29,351 nt of DNA. It comes from a virus. The stretch is taken from IMG/VR virus record IMGVR_UViG_3300022744_000079, positions 1 through 29,351 of that record; one strand, 5' to 3'. The notes under the pieces are model-generated. The model ran no database searches. It was not told the DNA's origin and saw only the letters and a list, made by a program, of their open reading frames with translations. Shown here in pieces: positions 14,794 to 21,733 of this stretch. Every line of letters begins with the position of its first letter. Position 1 is the stretch's first letter. A program made the position numbers and the translations under genes.

Positions 14794-15141
14794 AATTGAG
14801 GAGCCATAATCAAATTCCGCAACTGGCGTGCTAGTGGTCGTGTCCCAAAGCACCGCATAACGGAACGGCCCCACTGCGCCCGTAGCAGTCCACACCGCAG
14901 GATTTCCTAAGGTGAACGTATACGTGCCTGCACTCTGCGTTGCGCTGGTTACAGTGCATGCATTTCCGCCTGCCGTGTACCCGTTACCAGTTGCCAGGTC
15001 ATCTGTTCCTGCAACAAATGATGTCTTTGCTACTGCGCTGGCGTTCGTGAGCGCCACCTTCCATGTATCCGATCCAACATTGATGCCCTCAAGCAATGGC
15101 TCGATGGCTGCGGTGCATTTTGTATAGGTTGCTGTAGGCAT
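14731..15141 (-). CDS. Small virion protein; 3' end apparently rebuilt by HNH insertion
   Basis: A 136-residue protein: MPTATYTKCTAAIEPLLEGINVGSDTWKVALTNASAV, then FVAGTDDLATGNGYTAGGNACTV, a beta-rich core (GTYTFTLGNPAVWTATGAVGPFRYAVLWDT) and an end SLASGDTFTFTWSGNVFTAS. I recall similar proteins between portal and tail genes of phages, with unknown role. AAGGA precedes ATG 15139-15141 and the gene follows the portal stop by three bases. The last 63 bases overlap the antisense HNH ORF. A second, differently coded SGNVFTA-stop lies at 14064-14096 beyond the HNH gene, so the present ending may have come with the mobile gene. Confidence 0.75.
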   Translation of the reverse strand: MPTATYTKCTAAIEPLLEGINVGSDTWKVALTNASAVAKTSFVAGTDDLATGNGYTAGGNACTVTSATQSAGTYTFTLGNPAVWTATGAVGPFRYAVLWDTTTSTPVAEFDYGSSISLASGDTFTFTWSGNVFTAS

Positions 15142-15144
15142 TCT

Positions 15145-17409
15145 TTATCCTTGCGCGTGCTGTACGCCGATTGCGCGACCATCAGGGCCCCGCACAATTA
15201 CCTTTGGTGCATTCATCTGCTGGATAACTGCCTGCAGTCCTTGCAGCACCTGGGTCATGCTGTCAGCCTGGGCGGCTGCGCCTTGCGGTGTAGCCCCGTT
15301 AATCTTCATCTCTTCGATGTAAATTTTGTTTGCCTCTGTGAATTCGATCTTCCACTTGTCGAATGCAATTTGCTGCTGGGCAAGCGCCGCATCCATTTCA
15401 GCCTTGTGCTGTTCGCGCTCTGCATCTCGCGCATCGTTTGCAGCTTGCAACTGAAGGTTTGCCTCGATCTCTTTCTCTTTCAGCGCCGCCTGCAGTGTCT
15501 CCACTTGCATCTGCATCTGAGCCTCGGCCTGGAACTTCTGGACGTCCTGCTGGGCCTGTGCCTGGTGCTTCTGCGCATCTGCCTGGATCTTCATCTGCTC
15601 GATTTGGATTGGCAGTGGTGTCTGTGGCTGCTGTGGAGCGGCCTTATCAGGGTCTTGCAGGAAGTTCTGCACATCCTTGAAGCCTGCGTTCTCGATGATC
15701 TTTGATCCGGTGTGATACAGGTGTTTTGGTGTTGCTAAACCAACAGCCATCCCCTTCTCTTGAAGAGCAGCGATCATCATTAACTGCTGCGCTTTCTGGC
15801 TTGCATCGCCCGTTCCGAGTCCGACATTGATAGTCATGTCGTATTGGTCTCGCCACTCGTTTGGGTCGTATTCAACAAACTCATCGCGCAATCTAAACGC
15901 CAGTTTAGGCATATCTCCGTCTGTCAACACCTTCAGGATGCCCTGAAAGATTGGCTTGACCAGTGTTTCTGCGATGATGCGTGCAATCAACTCGATTCGC
16001 TGCATGGCTGCACTGGCATCAATTGCACGACCTGTAGCCGTGTTATTCATGCTGTCAGGATTTAACCCCTGACTTGTGCGCGACACACCAGTGCGGTTCT
16101 CGCGCATTCCCTGCACGTACTCCAGCATAGGCATAGATGCGCCAGCACTAAACGGGATTACCTGCTCAGTAATCGCATTGGCGTCGCGCTGACGAATGAC
16201 GCCACCCGCACGACTGTCAAGCAGATCGTCAATGTTTGCCAATGGCGACCAGTTTGCATCTGTGAGTACCTTCGTGCGTGGGTTGTTCGTCAGATACAGG
16301 TTATTTAGAGTCTGCCGCAGCAGCTCTGTGTGCAACTTTTGCAAGTCGCTCACAGCGTCTGCCATGCTCATCCCATCCCACCGATGTGTATTTAGTATTG
16401 GGCTAGATGTAGCGATTGGTACATGGCTAGTGACTTCGCACTTCAGAATCTTGTCGCGCAGCCTGTAAACACACAGCCTTTCTGCTACACCATCACCGTC
16501 TTTATCTGCAAGTACAAACTCAATGCGCAACCAACCCTCTGCCATTGCATCATCGTCGCTGTCGCCATCTCCTGCGAATTGGGATGCGGTCAACTCTGGG
16601 TTGTCAACATTAGAAATGCGTGTTTGCAGCGTGTTGCCGTTGTAGTCCAGCGAATCACTGGAGCGTAAATCATCTGCCGTGCAGTCAAACCCCATCATCT
16701 TCAAGTCGGATAGGGTGACGCGCATCATGCGGCACACATACGGGCAATCAGCCAATAGTGGGCTAGTCCAATCGCGTTGAACAAGCAGCGAATCAGGGCT
16801 AAACGCCTCGACCCTGACGATGGAGCGCGTTTCTGTCTTCTTAATGCGCCCACTGTAGACAACCACCGGCTGGCCTGTCATCGTGTCAATTGCCTGCTCT
16901 GGGGTCGCAGACTCAATTTCTGCGTCCTCTTCCTGCATCAGCATCGCCAGCATCTCTTCTGTCGCGCCCTTGAATGGAACGCTGCTGACTGTTTCCTGGT
17001 CTTCCTTGCGCCACATCACTGCGCAGTTGCGCACGGTTAGCATGTCCTTGATGGCCGTGTACAGGATCAGGAAGCCATTGTTCTGCTTGTAGAAGACGTA
17101 GTTGCATGCGTCCGTGGCCTGCTCTGCGCCTTTGACATCTGACTCGCGTGATGGCTCAAAGCTGACGGCCTTGTCGGTGGCCGTAAACGTCTTCAGGAGC
17201 GCCGGGAGAATCCACTCCACGCTGTCCTGTATGTCGGACGCGACAATCTGCGACTCGCCGTCCACCTCGTTGCCGTATGGCATACGGTGGTACTGGCGCA
17301 TGGCCTCCTCTCGCTCATTACCGAGTTGGCCGTGGATGAAGTGACTTGCGGCATCTTCCTTCAGCTGCAATATCTCTAGCAAGTCCTCATCGTCCATTCT
17401 CTCGGCCAT
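15145..17409 (-). CDS. Portal protein, P22-like
   Basis: A 754-residue protein, close to the length of P22 gp1 (725). The start MAERMDDEDLLEILQLKEDAASH is followed by the typical portal opening (REEAMRQYHRMPYGNEVDGESQIVASDIQDSVEWILPALLKTF) and a long alpha/beta wing. Around residues 465-490 the RTGVSRTSQGLNPDSMNNTATG stretch matches the clip/crown approach seen in P22-type portals. The C-terminal 150 residues are a Gln/Ala/Glu-rich coiled coil, like the P22 barrel. I use ATG 17407-17409 because AGAGG sits at the right distance; a GTG lies two codons upstream. It forms the dodecameric DNA entry channel with the terminase encoded upstream. Confidence 0.85.
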   Translation of the reverse strand: MAERMDDEDLLEILQLKEDAASHFIHGQLGNEREEAMRQYHRMPYGNEVDGESQIVASDIQDSVEWILPALLKTFTATDKAVSFEPSRESDVKGAEQATDACNYVFYKQNNGFLILYTAIKDMLTVRNCAVMWRKEDQETVSSVPFKGATEEMLAMLMQEEDAEIESATPEQAIDTMTGQPVVVYSGRIKKTETRSIVRVEAFSPDSLLVQRDWTSPLLADCPYVCRMMRVTLSDLKMMGFDCTADDLRSSDSLDYNGNTLQTRISNVDNPELTASQFAGDGDSDDDAMAEGWLRIEFVLADKDGDGVAERLCVYRLRDKILKCEVTSHVPIATSSPILNTHRWDGMSMADAVSDLQKLHTELLRQTLNNLYLTNNPRTKVLTDANWSPLANIDDLLDSRAGGVIRQRDANAITEQVIPFSAGASMPMLEYVQGMRENRTGVSRTSQGLNPDSMNNTATGRAIDASAAMQRIELIARIIAETLVKPIFQGILKVLTDGDMPKLAFRLRDEFVEYDPNEWRDQYDMTINVGLGTGDASQKAQQLMMIAALQEKGMAVGLATPKHLYHTGSKIIENAGFKDVQNFLQDPDKAAPQQPQTPLPIQIEQMKIQADAQKHQAQAQQDVQKFQAEAQMQMQVETLQAALKEKEIEANLQLQAANDARDAEREQHKAEMDAALAQQQIAFDKWKIEFTEANKIYIEEMKINGATPQGAAAQADSMTQVLQGLQAVIQQMNAPKVIVRGPDGRAIGVQHAQG

Positions 17410-17436
17410 GCACACCTCTTCTAATCAGTGGTTGGC

Positions 17437-17456
17437 ATTGTCCGAATTGGTAAAGG
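17437..17456 (-). promoter_or_regulatory. 20-bp boxA-like motif, copy D
   Basis: Minus-strand CCTTTACCAATTCGGACAAT, starting within one base of the TAG stop of the large terminase and 27 bases before the portal ATG. No terminator hairpin is visible here. Confidence 0.7.
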
Positions 17457-18779
17457 CTAAGTAAGGAATCTACCAATCCTGTAGTTAATGGGCCTTGCCG
17501 ATAGCGTCTGCGCCCCCACGGACTCAAATACCATGCACATCATGCCGAAGCTGTCCGCTCCGTGGCTTGACCAGTCATGATCTGGCCCTAGTCCAATATT
17601 TCGCTCTGCATCTCGTTTTTCGTGATACCAGCCAATAGCCTCTAAGCCAGCTTCACAGCCTGCATCATCCATCCAGATAGACTGGAATACCCGCTGGGCA
17701 GACTTCACACGCATCATTGCAGCCCCACGCCCTTGGTTAGGGACTACCTCCACAGCGTACCCGGCACCCTCAAATGCTTTTCGATACGAAACGTCAAACA
17801 CCTTATCTTGCGTATCCCCATCGTGCGGGAGCCATATAGTTGTGTTGTTTCCTTGAAACTGGTTATCGCGCAGCCACTGGATATGCGCCGCCGCTGGCTG
17901 TCCAACGGATTCGTAGTATTTCAACACCCGCAGCTCTTTTCCAATGAACTGCGCGACCCAGATGGTGAAGGCATCGGCCCTAGCTCCCGTTCCGCCAATG
18001 TCGCAGAACGCCCGGTATGTCATGTTCGGATCTGGGCCTACCCTGCCTATGCGACCATCTGTCCTGGCCTGCGTGATGCTCCTGGCGTAATAAGCACCGA
18101 CAACGGTGGATATGTAGTCTCCATCCCAGATGTGGTCGTACTGGTCTGGGTTTTCCTCTTTGTCTCTCAGGCGTTCACGCTCTAGCTTGGCTGGGAACTT
18201 GGGATTGTCACGCCAGTTGCATTGAACGACCTTAATCAGCGGGTCTGTGCTAAACCGGAAGCGTCGTTCAACAGGAGCGCTCTTGCGTTTTGGGTTCCAC
18301 GTTACCCATAGTTCTGCGTTCCAGTTATCGCCTTCTTCCCGCAGCGTAGGTATAAGCGTCTGCCATGCCTCATCCGTCACTGGTTCGGCTTCGTCTACCC
18401 AGCAAATGAGAATGCGCCCCTTGGATTTTATGGATGCGATATTGCGGTCAAGGCCAGCGAATGAGAACCAGATACGCCCATCACGGCTTTTGATGTACTT
18501 GTCCCCAACCTCGTAATACGCGGACATTACAGAGTCATCTTGGATAGCCCTCTTGCACTCCTCCAGGCTTGAGTCGTCTAGCGAGTTCATGAACTGACGA
18601 GCGCATAGAAGCTGCCCAGATAGCCCACCAATTCCGAATGCCATTCCAAACGCTGCAATCATTGTGGCAAAACTGCGGGTCTTGCCCGAACCCCGTCCAC
18701 CCCATGCGCCTCTTACGTCTGCTGGCCCGTCGAATACCTCTATCAGCTTGGGGACAATCGCAACTTGGTGCGCTGTCAT
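17457..18779 (-). CDS. Terminase large subunit
   Basis: A 440-residue protein. Walker A is GGRGSGKTRS (about residues 27-36) and Walker B is ILICWVDEAE (about 123-132), with a coupling-type TWNP (about 160). The nuclease domain shows AFCDIGGTGARADAF (first catalytic Asp), PHDGD, and DHDWSSHGADSFG near the C-terminus (last catalytic Asp). This domain order and length fit the Terminase_3/PBSX-type DNA-packaging ATPase-nuclease. It pumps DNA through the portal and cuts concatemers. The ATG overlaps the stop of the small-subunit-like gene (ATGA). All key residues appear present. Confidence 0.92.
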   Translation of the reverse strand: MTAHQVAIVPKLIEVFDGPADVRGAWGGRGSGKTRSFATMIAAFGMAFGIGGLSGQLLCARQFMNSLDDSSLEECKRAIQDDSVMSAYYEVGDKYIKSRDGRIWFSFAGLDRNIASIKSKGRILICWVDEAEPVTDEAWQTLIPTLREEGDNWNAELWVTWNPKRKSAPVERRFRFSTDPLIKVVQCNWRDNPKFPAKLERERLRDKEENPDQYDHIWDGDYISTVVGAYYARSITQARTDGRIGRVGPDPNMTYRAFCDIGGTGARADAFTIWVAQFIGKELRVLKYYESVGQPAAAHIQWLRDNQFQGNNTTIWLPHDGDTQDKVFDVSYRKAFEGAGYAVEVVPNQGRGAAMMRVKSAQRVFQSIWMDDAGCEAGLEAIGWYHEKRDAERNIGLGPDHDWSSHGADSFGMMCMVFESVGAQTLSARPINYRIGRFLT

Positions 18780-19024
18780 TTAAGAGCGACTATTTCCAAG
18801 CGGGTGACGGCTTGGACGGGGTTTTCAGCATCCCCTGTCAATGTGACTGCGCTCAAGTCTGGGATTGACTTGCGCAAAAGAATCTCGATGGCTTTCATGC
18901 GAGACATGCTTATTTCGCTGCCATCAGTAAGTGCGTGATTCTGCAAGACATTTATCAATTGACTTGCTTGGATTTTCATGCGTACATCTTCTTGATGTAG
19001 CTTGTTCATTGGCCTGCCTGCCAT
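18776..19024 (-). CDS. Terminase small subunit-like protein
   Basis: An 82-residue protein: MAGRPMNKLHQEDVRMKIQASQLINVLQNHAL, then SEISMSRMKAIEILLRKSIPDLSAVTLTGDAENPVQAV, ending IVALK. The helical N-terminal half with a MAGRP start and the ALxILLRKxxPDLSxVxLxGD segment fit short TerS-like DNA-recognition proteins encoded directly before the large terminase. GGGGA lies eight bases before ATG 19022-19024. It is shorter than classic small terminases (about 150 residues), so it may be a minimal form. It is the first full-sized gene after the intrinsic terminator and hairpin. Confidence 0.7.
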   Translation of the reverse strand: MAGRPMNKLHQEDVRMKIQASQLINVLQNHALTDGSEISMSRMKAIEILLRKSIPDLSAVTLTGDAENPVQAVTRLEIVALK

Positions 19025-19050
19025 AGCGAGTTCCCCTATAGAGAGTGTTC

Positions 19051-19081
19051 GCTGATACGGGACTTATCCCGCTATATCAGC
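19051..19081 (-). other. Two-part RNA hairpin upstream of the terminase genes
   Basis: Arms GCTGATA/TATCAGC enclose an inner stem CGGGA/TCCCG with a four-base loop (a three-base bulge on one side). No T-tract follows on either strand, so it is not a normal terminator. It lies between a 19-codon ORF, whose stop is inside the stem, and the small-terminase-like gene, where it could be an mRNA processing or protective structure. Confidence 0.5.
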
Positions 19082-19136
19082 ACTTCTTGCCGGGTTTTGT
19101 CGGCATTGGTTTCTTGATTGGTTTTTTGTTTGCCAT
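19077..19136 (-). CDS. Tiny Lys/Pro-rich peptide ORF (19 codons)
   Basis: ATG 19134-19136 with AAGGA about seven bases upstream encodes MANKKPIKKPMPTKPGKKC. It has seven lysines, four prolines, no acidic residue and a single C-terminal Cys. It lies between the terminator at 19150-19178 and the hairpin at 19051-19081. The good ribosome-binding site and biased composition argue for translation, either as a functional basic peptide or as a leader whose translation affects the hairpin. No family is recognised. Confidence 0.4.
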   Translation of the reverse strand: MANKKPIKKPMPTKPGKKC

Positions 19137-19149
19137 ATCAATTCCTTTG

Positions 19150-19178
19150 AAAAAAGCCCCCGCAGAAGCGGGAGCAAA
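19150..19178 (-). terminator. Strong intrinsic terminator between early and late minus-strand genes
   Basis: On the minus strand an eight-base stem GCTCCCGC / GCGGGGGC (one G-T pair) with a TTCT loop is followed directly by TTTTTT. It should end leftward early transcripts after gene 19240-19521 unless antitermination occurs. Motif copy E lies about 40 bases upstream of it. Confidence 0.8.
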
Positions 19179-19218
19179 GAAGAGGCAACTGCGCCTTACT
19201 ACCAAGGGGTATATGGTT

Positions 19219-19238
19219 ATTGTCCAGATTGGTAAAGG
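19219..19238 (-). promoter_or_regulatory. 20-bp boxA-like motif, copy E
   Basis: Minus-strand CCTTTACCAATCTGGACAAT, starting one base after the TAG stop of the winged-helix gene and lying upstream of the intrinsic terminator. This is the position expected of an antitermination (nut/boxA) site. Confidence 0.7.
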
Positions 19239-19239
19239 G

Positions 19240-19521
19240 CTACCCTACATCGAAGATAGACCGAACCCCACGCAGGCAGGGAGCAACGCAGTAGTTCGTG
19301 CCGGGTATCAAATACACAGACCTACCGTTGTCATCCACGTTCCGCACAACCACCCCGATATAGGTCAGGTTGTACAGAGCAGCCTGCACTTGGCCTGGTT
19401 TAAGTTTTGTCTCCATCAGTATGTCCTGCCGGTACTGAAACCCATGCTCCACCGCTAAAAGGACAGTTCGCATGGTGGACATTGGCCGGGAGAACTTCAC
19501 TGGCTGGTTCTTTTTCAGCAT
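19240..19521 (-). CDS. Winged-helix DNA-binding protein
   Basis: A 93-residue protein. Residues about 15-70 (TMRTVLLAVEHGFQYRQDILMETKLKPGQVQAALYNLTYIGVVVRNVDDNGRSVYLIPG) read as helix, helix, recognition helix (QVQAALYNLTYIG) and wing (RNVDDNGRSVYLIP), the usual winged-helix order. It is the last gene of the early minus-strand operon, right before motif copy E, the terminator and the late genes. That is a common place for a late-gene regulator. The start overlaps the Ref-like gene by seven bases. Its regulatory role is inferred from fold and position. Confidence 0.65.
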   Translation of the reverse strand: MLKKNQPVKFSRPMSTMRTVLLAVEHGFQYRQDILMETKLKPGQVQAALYNLTYIGVVVRNVDDNGRSVYLIPGTNYCVAPCLRGVRSIFDVG

Positions 19522-19796
19522 CCTGCTCGCTCCAATGTCCAGTTAAGTAAATCCTGCTGAGTTGTTCCACTTTCTCTATCAAAAGCGCGGGTTCCCATTC
19601 CATGCACACCTGTACGCCCTCGGTGGTGCTCTGGGCATAGTGGTATCAGGGTCTTGTAATCACCCTTGCCCCACCCGTCCGCACGGTAGTGATGCAGTTC
19701 TACAGGGCCTGGTGTATGTGGGCCATGGATGAAATGGCAGTACGCACAGCCCAATGCGGCCACTTTGCATTTGTGGATAAGTTCTGCTTTTGTCAT
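19515..19796 (-). CDS. Ref-like RecA-dependent nuclease (short form)
   Basis: A 93-residue protein. C17-x2-C20 (CAYC) and the later C-x2-HH (CPEHHRG) make a zinc-HNH site. The HFIHGPHTPGPVELHHYRADGWGKGDYKTLIPLCPEHHRGRTGVHGMGTRAFDRE segment matches the catalytic region of phage P1 Ref and its relatives, including the GDYKTLIPLCxxHHRGxxGVHGxG signature. P1 Ref is about 186 residues; this one lacks its basic N-terminal extension, as many phage homologues do. It probably makes RecA-directed cuts in recombination. It lies with RusA and the helicase in the replication/recombination operon. ATGA overlap joins it to the previous gene. Confidence 0.8.
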   Translation of the reverse strand: MTKAELIHKCKVAALGCAYCHFIHGPHTPGPVELHHYRADGWGKGDYKTLIPLCPEHHRGRTGVHGMGTRAFDRESGTTQQDLLNWTLERAGC

Positions 19797-20122
19797 TGCG
19801 CAGCCCTATCTTGCATACGGTTGTTGGCCTGCTCTGTCCTCCAGATTTCGACCCTCATGCGTGCTGCTTCAATGTCCCACTTCAGCTTTTCCTCAATTTC
19901 CACAGCTTCACGCAAACCCGCTATAAGCTCCAAATACTCTGCGTGGCTATATGCGTATTGCTCCCGAGCGTTTGCAGCCTCTGCGGTGCTTTGAGCCATC
20001 AGAATGGCCTTCTTTGACTTGCGGAATTCCTCAAGGTAAGTTCGTGTGGCTTTAGCTGCTGCAAACTTACTGGCGTTGGCGATGATGTAATCCACCGCGC
20101 GGTGTGGGTCTGTTTCTCTCAT
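19793..20122 (-). CDS. Helical phage protein of unknown function next to RusA
   Basis: A 109-residue, almost all-helical protein: RAVDYIIANASKFAAAKATRTYLEEFRKSKKAILMAQS, then NAREQYAYSHAEYLELIAGLREAVEIEEKLKWDIEAARMRVEIWR. I recall similar proteins with this AxAKAxRxYLEEFRKSKKAxLM signature beside rusA genes in many phages, without known function. I take ATG 20120-20122, which overlaps the RusA stop in ATGA, rather than the longer frame. A role with recombination or replication proteins is inferred from position. No catalytic motif is present. Confidence 0.75.
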   Translation of the reverse strand: MRETDPHRAVDYIIANASKFAAAKATRTYLEEFRKSKKAILMAQSTAEAANAREQYAYSHAEYLELIAGLREAVEIEEKLKWDIEAARMRVEIWRTEQANNRMQDRAAQ

Positions 20123-20502
20123 AGATTCACGCCACTCATGATCTGAATGCCCACAGCAGCCATTAAACAACCCTCACCGCCTGCGTATACGCTATCGACA
20201 AGGATTGGCTTAAACCTGCTGTCGTCAACTCCCAAGGCCTGCGCCATTCCGTCAATGATGGATTTAGATGCTGCCAACAGGTTGTCCAAGTCGCGGTGCC
20301 TGCGATCTGGTGCCATGTAGACAAGGCTTAGCGGGATGTTTCCACTCCACTCATTGGCTCCGCTTGTTTGCAGTGCCGCCATCGTACAAAGCGTTGCCGC
20401 TTCTTTCTGCTCTGTGCGGATTCTTGCCAATCCAGCCCATGCCCTGCCTTTTGCCTTGTTTGGCATCAGCTTTGAATCAGGCCAAGGTAGTCGAATAATC
20501 AC
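20119..20502 (-). CDS. rusA: RusA-like Holliday junction resolvase
   Basis: A 127-residue protein, the usual RusA length (120). It starts with strand LPWPDSKLMPNKAKGR and contains VYMAPDRRHRDLDNLLAASKSIIDGMAQALGVDDSRF, which matches the RusA core (P..RxRDxDN..K...D.L.....DD..I) with the catalytic aspartates in RDLDN and VDD. The family acts as a dimer that cuts four-way junctions, here probably before packaging. The start is GTG 20500-20502, which overlaps the stop of the 28-codon gene upstream. It sits with Ref-like and helicase genes. Confidence 0.85.
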   Translation of the reverse strand: MIIRLPWPDSKLMPNKAKGRAWAGLARIRTEQKEAATLCTMAALQTSGANEWSGNIPLSLVYMAPDRRHRDLDNLLAASKSIIDGMAQALGVDDSRFKPILVDSVYAGGEGCLMAAVGIQIMSGVNL

Positions 20503-20585
20503 TTGAAATACGCCTTTGCAACAACGTAAAAAGCCACAAGAGCGCCACAGATAGCGCCTATAGCGAAGTAGATTGCGTACATCAT
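20499..20585 (-). CDS. 28-residue single-TM peptide
   Basis: A short ORF whose product is one hydrophobic segment (AIYFAIGAICGALVAFYVV) with a basic end (AKAYFK). AGGAG lies eight to nine bases before ATG 20583-20585. Its stop overlaps the GTG start of rusA, and its start follows the previous stop at once, so the three reading frames are packed without gaps. That packing and the ribosome-binding site support a real gene. It could be a membrane-acting peptide of the early operon; no family is recognised. Confidence 0.6.
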   Translation of the reverse strand: MMYAIYFAIGAICGALVAFYVVAKAYFK

Positions 20586-20753
20586 TTAGCTGCTCCTGTG
20601 GATTTCATTTGCTGCGTCAATAACTCCGGTAAATCCGCCCAATCGTTTTGCATTTCTGCGTAGTTCTTGGCGCTCCACCATGCGTAGTGCTTCTCTACCT
20701 TCGCCATGTTGACCAGGTGTGCGAGGATGCGTTGTTTTAGGTTGTTCAATCAC
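20586..20753 (-). CDS. 55-residue basic protein of unknown function
   Basis: GTG 20751-20753 overlaps the stop of the helicase gene, and the frame ends just before the 28-codon gene. The product starts M/V-IEQPKTTHPRTPGQHGEG and continues with a basic helix (REALRMVERQELRRNAKRLGG), ending VIDAANEIHRSS. It has 12 Arg/Lys, so nucleic-acid binding is possible. It fills the whole gap in the operon. No family is recognised; the coupled start and the lack of free space argue that it is translated. Confidence 0.6.
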   Translation of the reverse strand: MIEQPKTTHPRTPGQHGEGREALRMVERQELRRNAKRLGGFTGVIDAANEIHRSS

Positions 20754-21733
20754 ATTGACTCCACATGTGGGTAGTAAGCCAGCATTTGTGCACGGTCTCC
20801 TGGTTGTGCAACAAACTGGCCAGCGTCACGATGACGCCATAGGCTTATTACTGGCTCACCGTCACACGAACCTTCATAGTTGCGCTGCTTGCGACAAAGT
20901 AGATAGCTATCAGGCTCCGTCTGCTTTGTGCTTGCATTACCGTTGGCCTTCCAAGCATCCTCCTTTGGCTTGTTGCGCCAAACCATGAAAAGGTTATCAA
21001 TCTGATCTGTGATTGAGCCGCTGCCCTTTGTGTCGTGTTTGTCGGGCATATCAGACTCTTTCGGTGGCTTTTTCAGGTGGTGTACCAAGTGGATGTGAAT
21101 ATCCAAATCCTTAGCCATCGCACACAACTGGTCTACGAATTCCTTTTGACCGTTGTAGTCATCTTCTGCCTTAACACACTTCATAAGGCTATCAATGAAA
21201 ACGTGCGTAACTCCAAGTTCCTGAGCGCAGTACTTGACCATTCCCAATACCGTGTTTGGCTTTGCCGTTCCTGTCTGGTCATACAGCCACATACGGCCAT
21301 CGCTCCATTGGCCGAATTGGTCGTACAACGTATCCAACGCATCCAATCCGGCTTCTGCTTGGTACTCAGGTGAAAATGGGTTTGTCATGGCAAACATGCG
21401 AACCATTCGGCCAATTGTTGTAACTGGCTTCATTTCAAAGCTGGCAATGCAAACCTTTTCATCCTGACCGGCAAGCGACAAAGCCACCTGCGTCGTTACA
21501 TCGGTCTTTCCGTGGCCGTTCTGACCAGCCCATGCTGTCACCTCGCCACGACGAAACTCAAACGATTCATTGCACTTAGGCCAAGGCAAAAATGTACGTT
21601 TGGCCTTTGCACGGCTGCGCAGCCGATCTTTAGCTACCTGTACAAAATCACCTGCTGGCCTCACCTTCTGCGTGTGATCTGTTTCCGTCAGGTACGCAGC
21701 AAAATCAATGTCATCTGCCAAAAACTCAGCCAT
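20750..21733 (-). CDS. DnaB/Twinkle-like replicative helicase (RecA-fold ATPase)
   Basis: A 327-residue protein. Walker A is AGQNGHGKTD (about residues 69-78), the form seen in Twinkle/T7 gp4-type helicases. IASFEMKPVTTIGRM is the H1a-like motif after it. THVFIDSLMKC (about 177-187) is Walker B, and HIHLVHHLKKP (about 210-220) with KGSGSITDQIDNLFMVWRNK is the H3/H4 segment of DnaB-like ATPases. There is no primase domain and no DnaB N-terminal domain, so it is a stand-alone helicase core. It should unwind the phage fork together with the initiator encoded two genes upstream. Overlap of eight bases joins it to gene 21726-22106. Confidence 0.82.
   Translation of the reverse strand: MAEFLADDIDFAAYLTETDHTQKVRPAGDFVQVAKDRLRSRAKAKRTFLPWPKCNESFEFRRGEVTAWAGQNGHGKTDVTTQVALSLAGQDEKVCIASFEMKPVTTIGRMVRMFAMTNPFSPEYQAEAGLDALDTLYDQFGQWSDGRMWLYDQTGTAKPNTVLGMVKYCAQELGVTHVFIDSLMKCVKAEDDYNGQKEFVDQLCAMAKDLDIHIHLVHHLKKPPKESDMPDKHDTKGSGSITDQIDNLFMVWRNKPKEDAWKANGNASTKQTEPDSYLLCRKQRNYEGSCDGEPVISLWRHRDAGQFVAQPGDRAQMLAYYPHVESM

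Noticed and set aside
19029-19046. ACTCTCTATAGGGGAA on the minus strand before the small-terminase gene, similar to the T7 promoter core
   Set aside because: Thirteen of 16 bases agree with the T7 core, but the recognition half (TAATACG) does not, there is no second copy in the window, and the phage is not T7-like. Most likely chance; GGGGA serves as ribosome-binding site.
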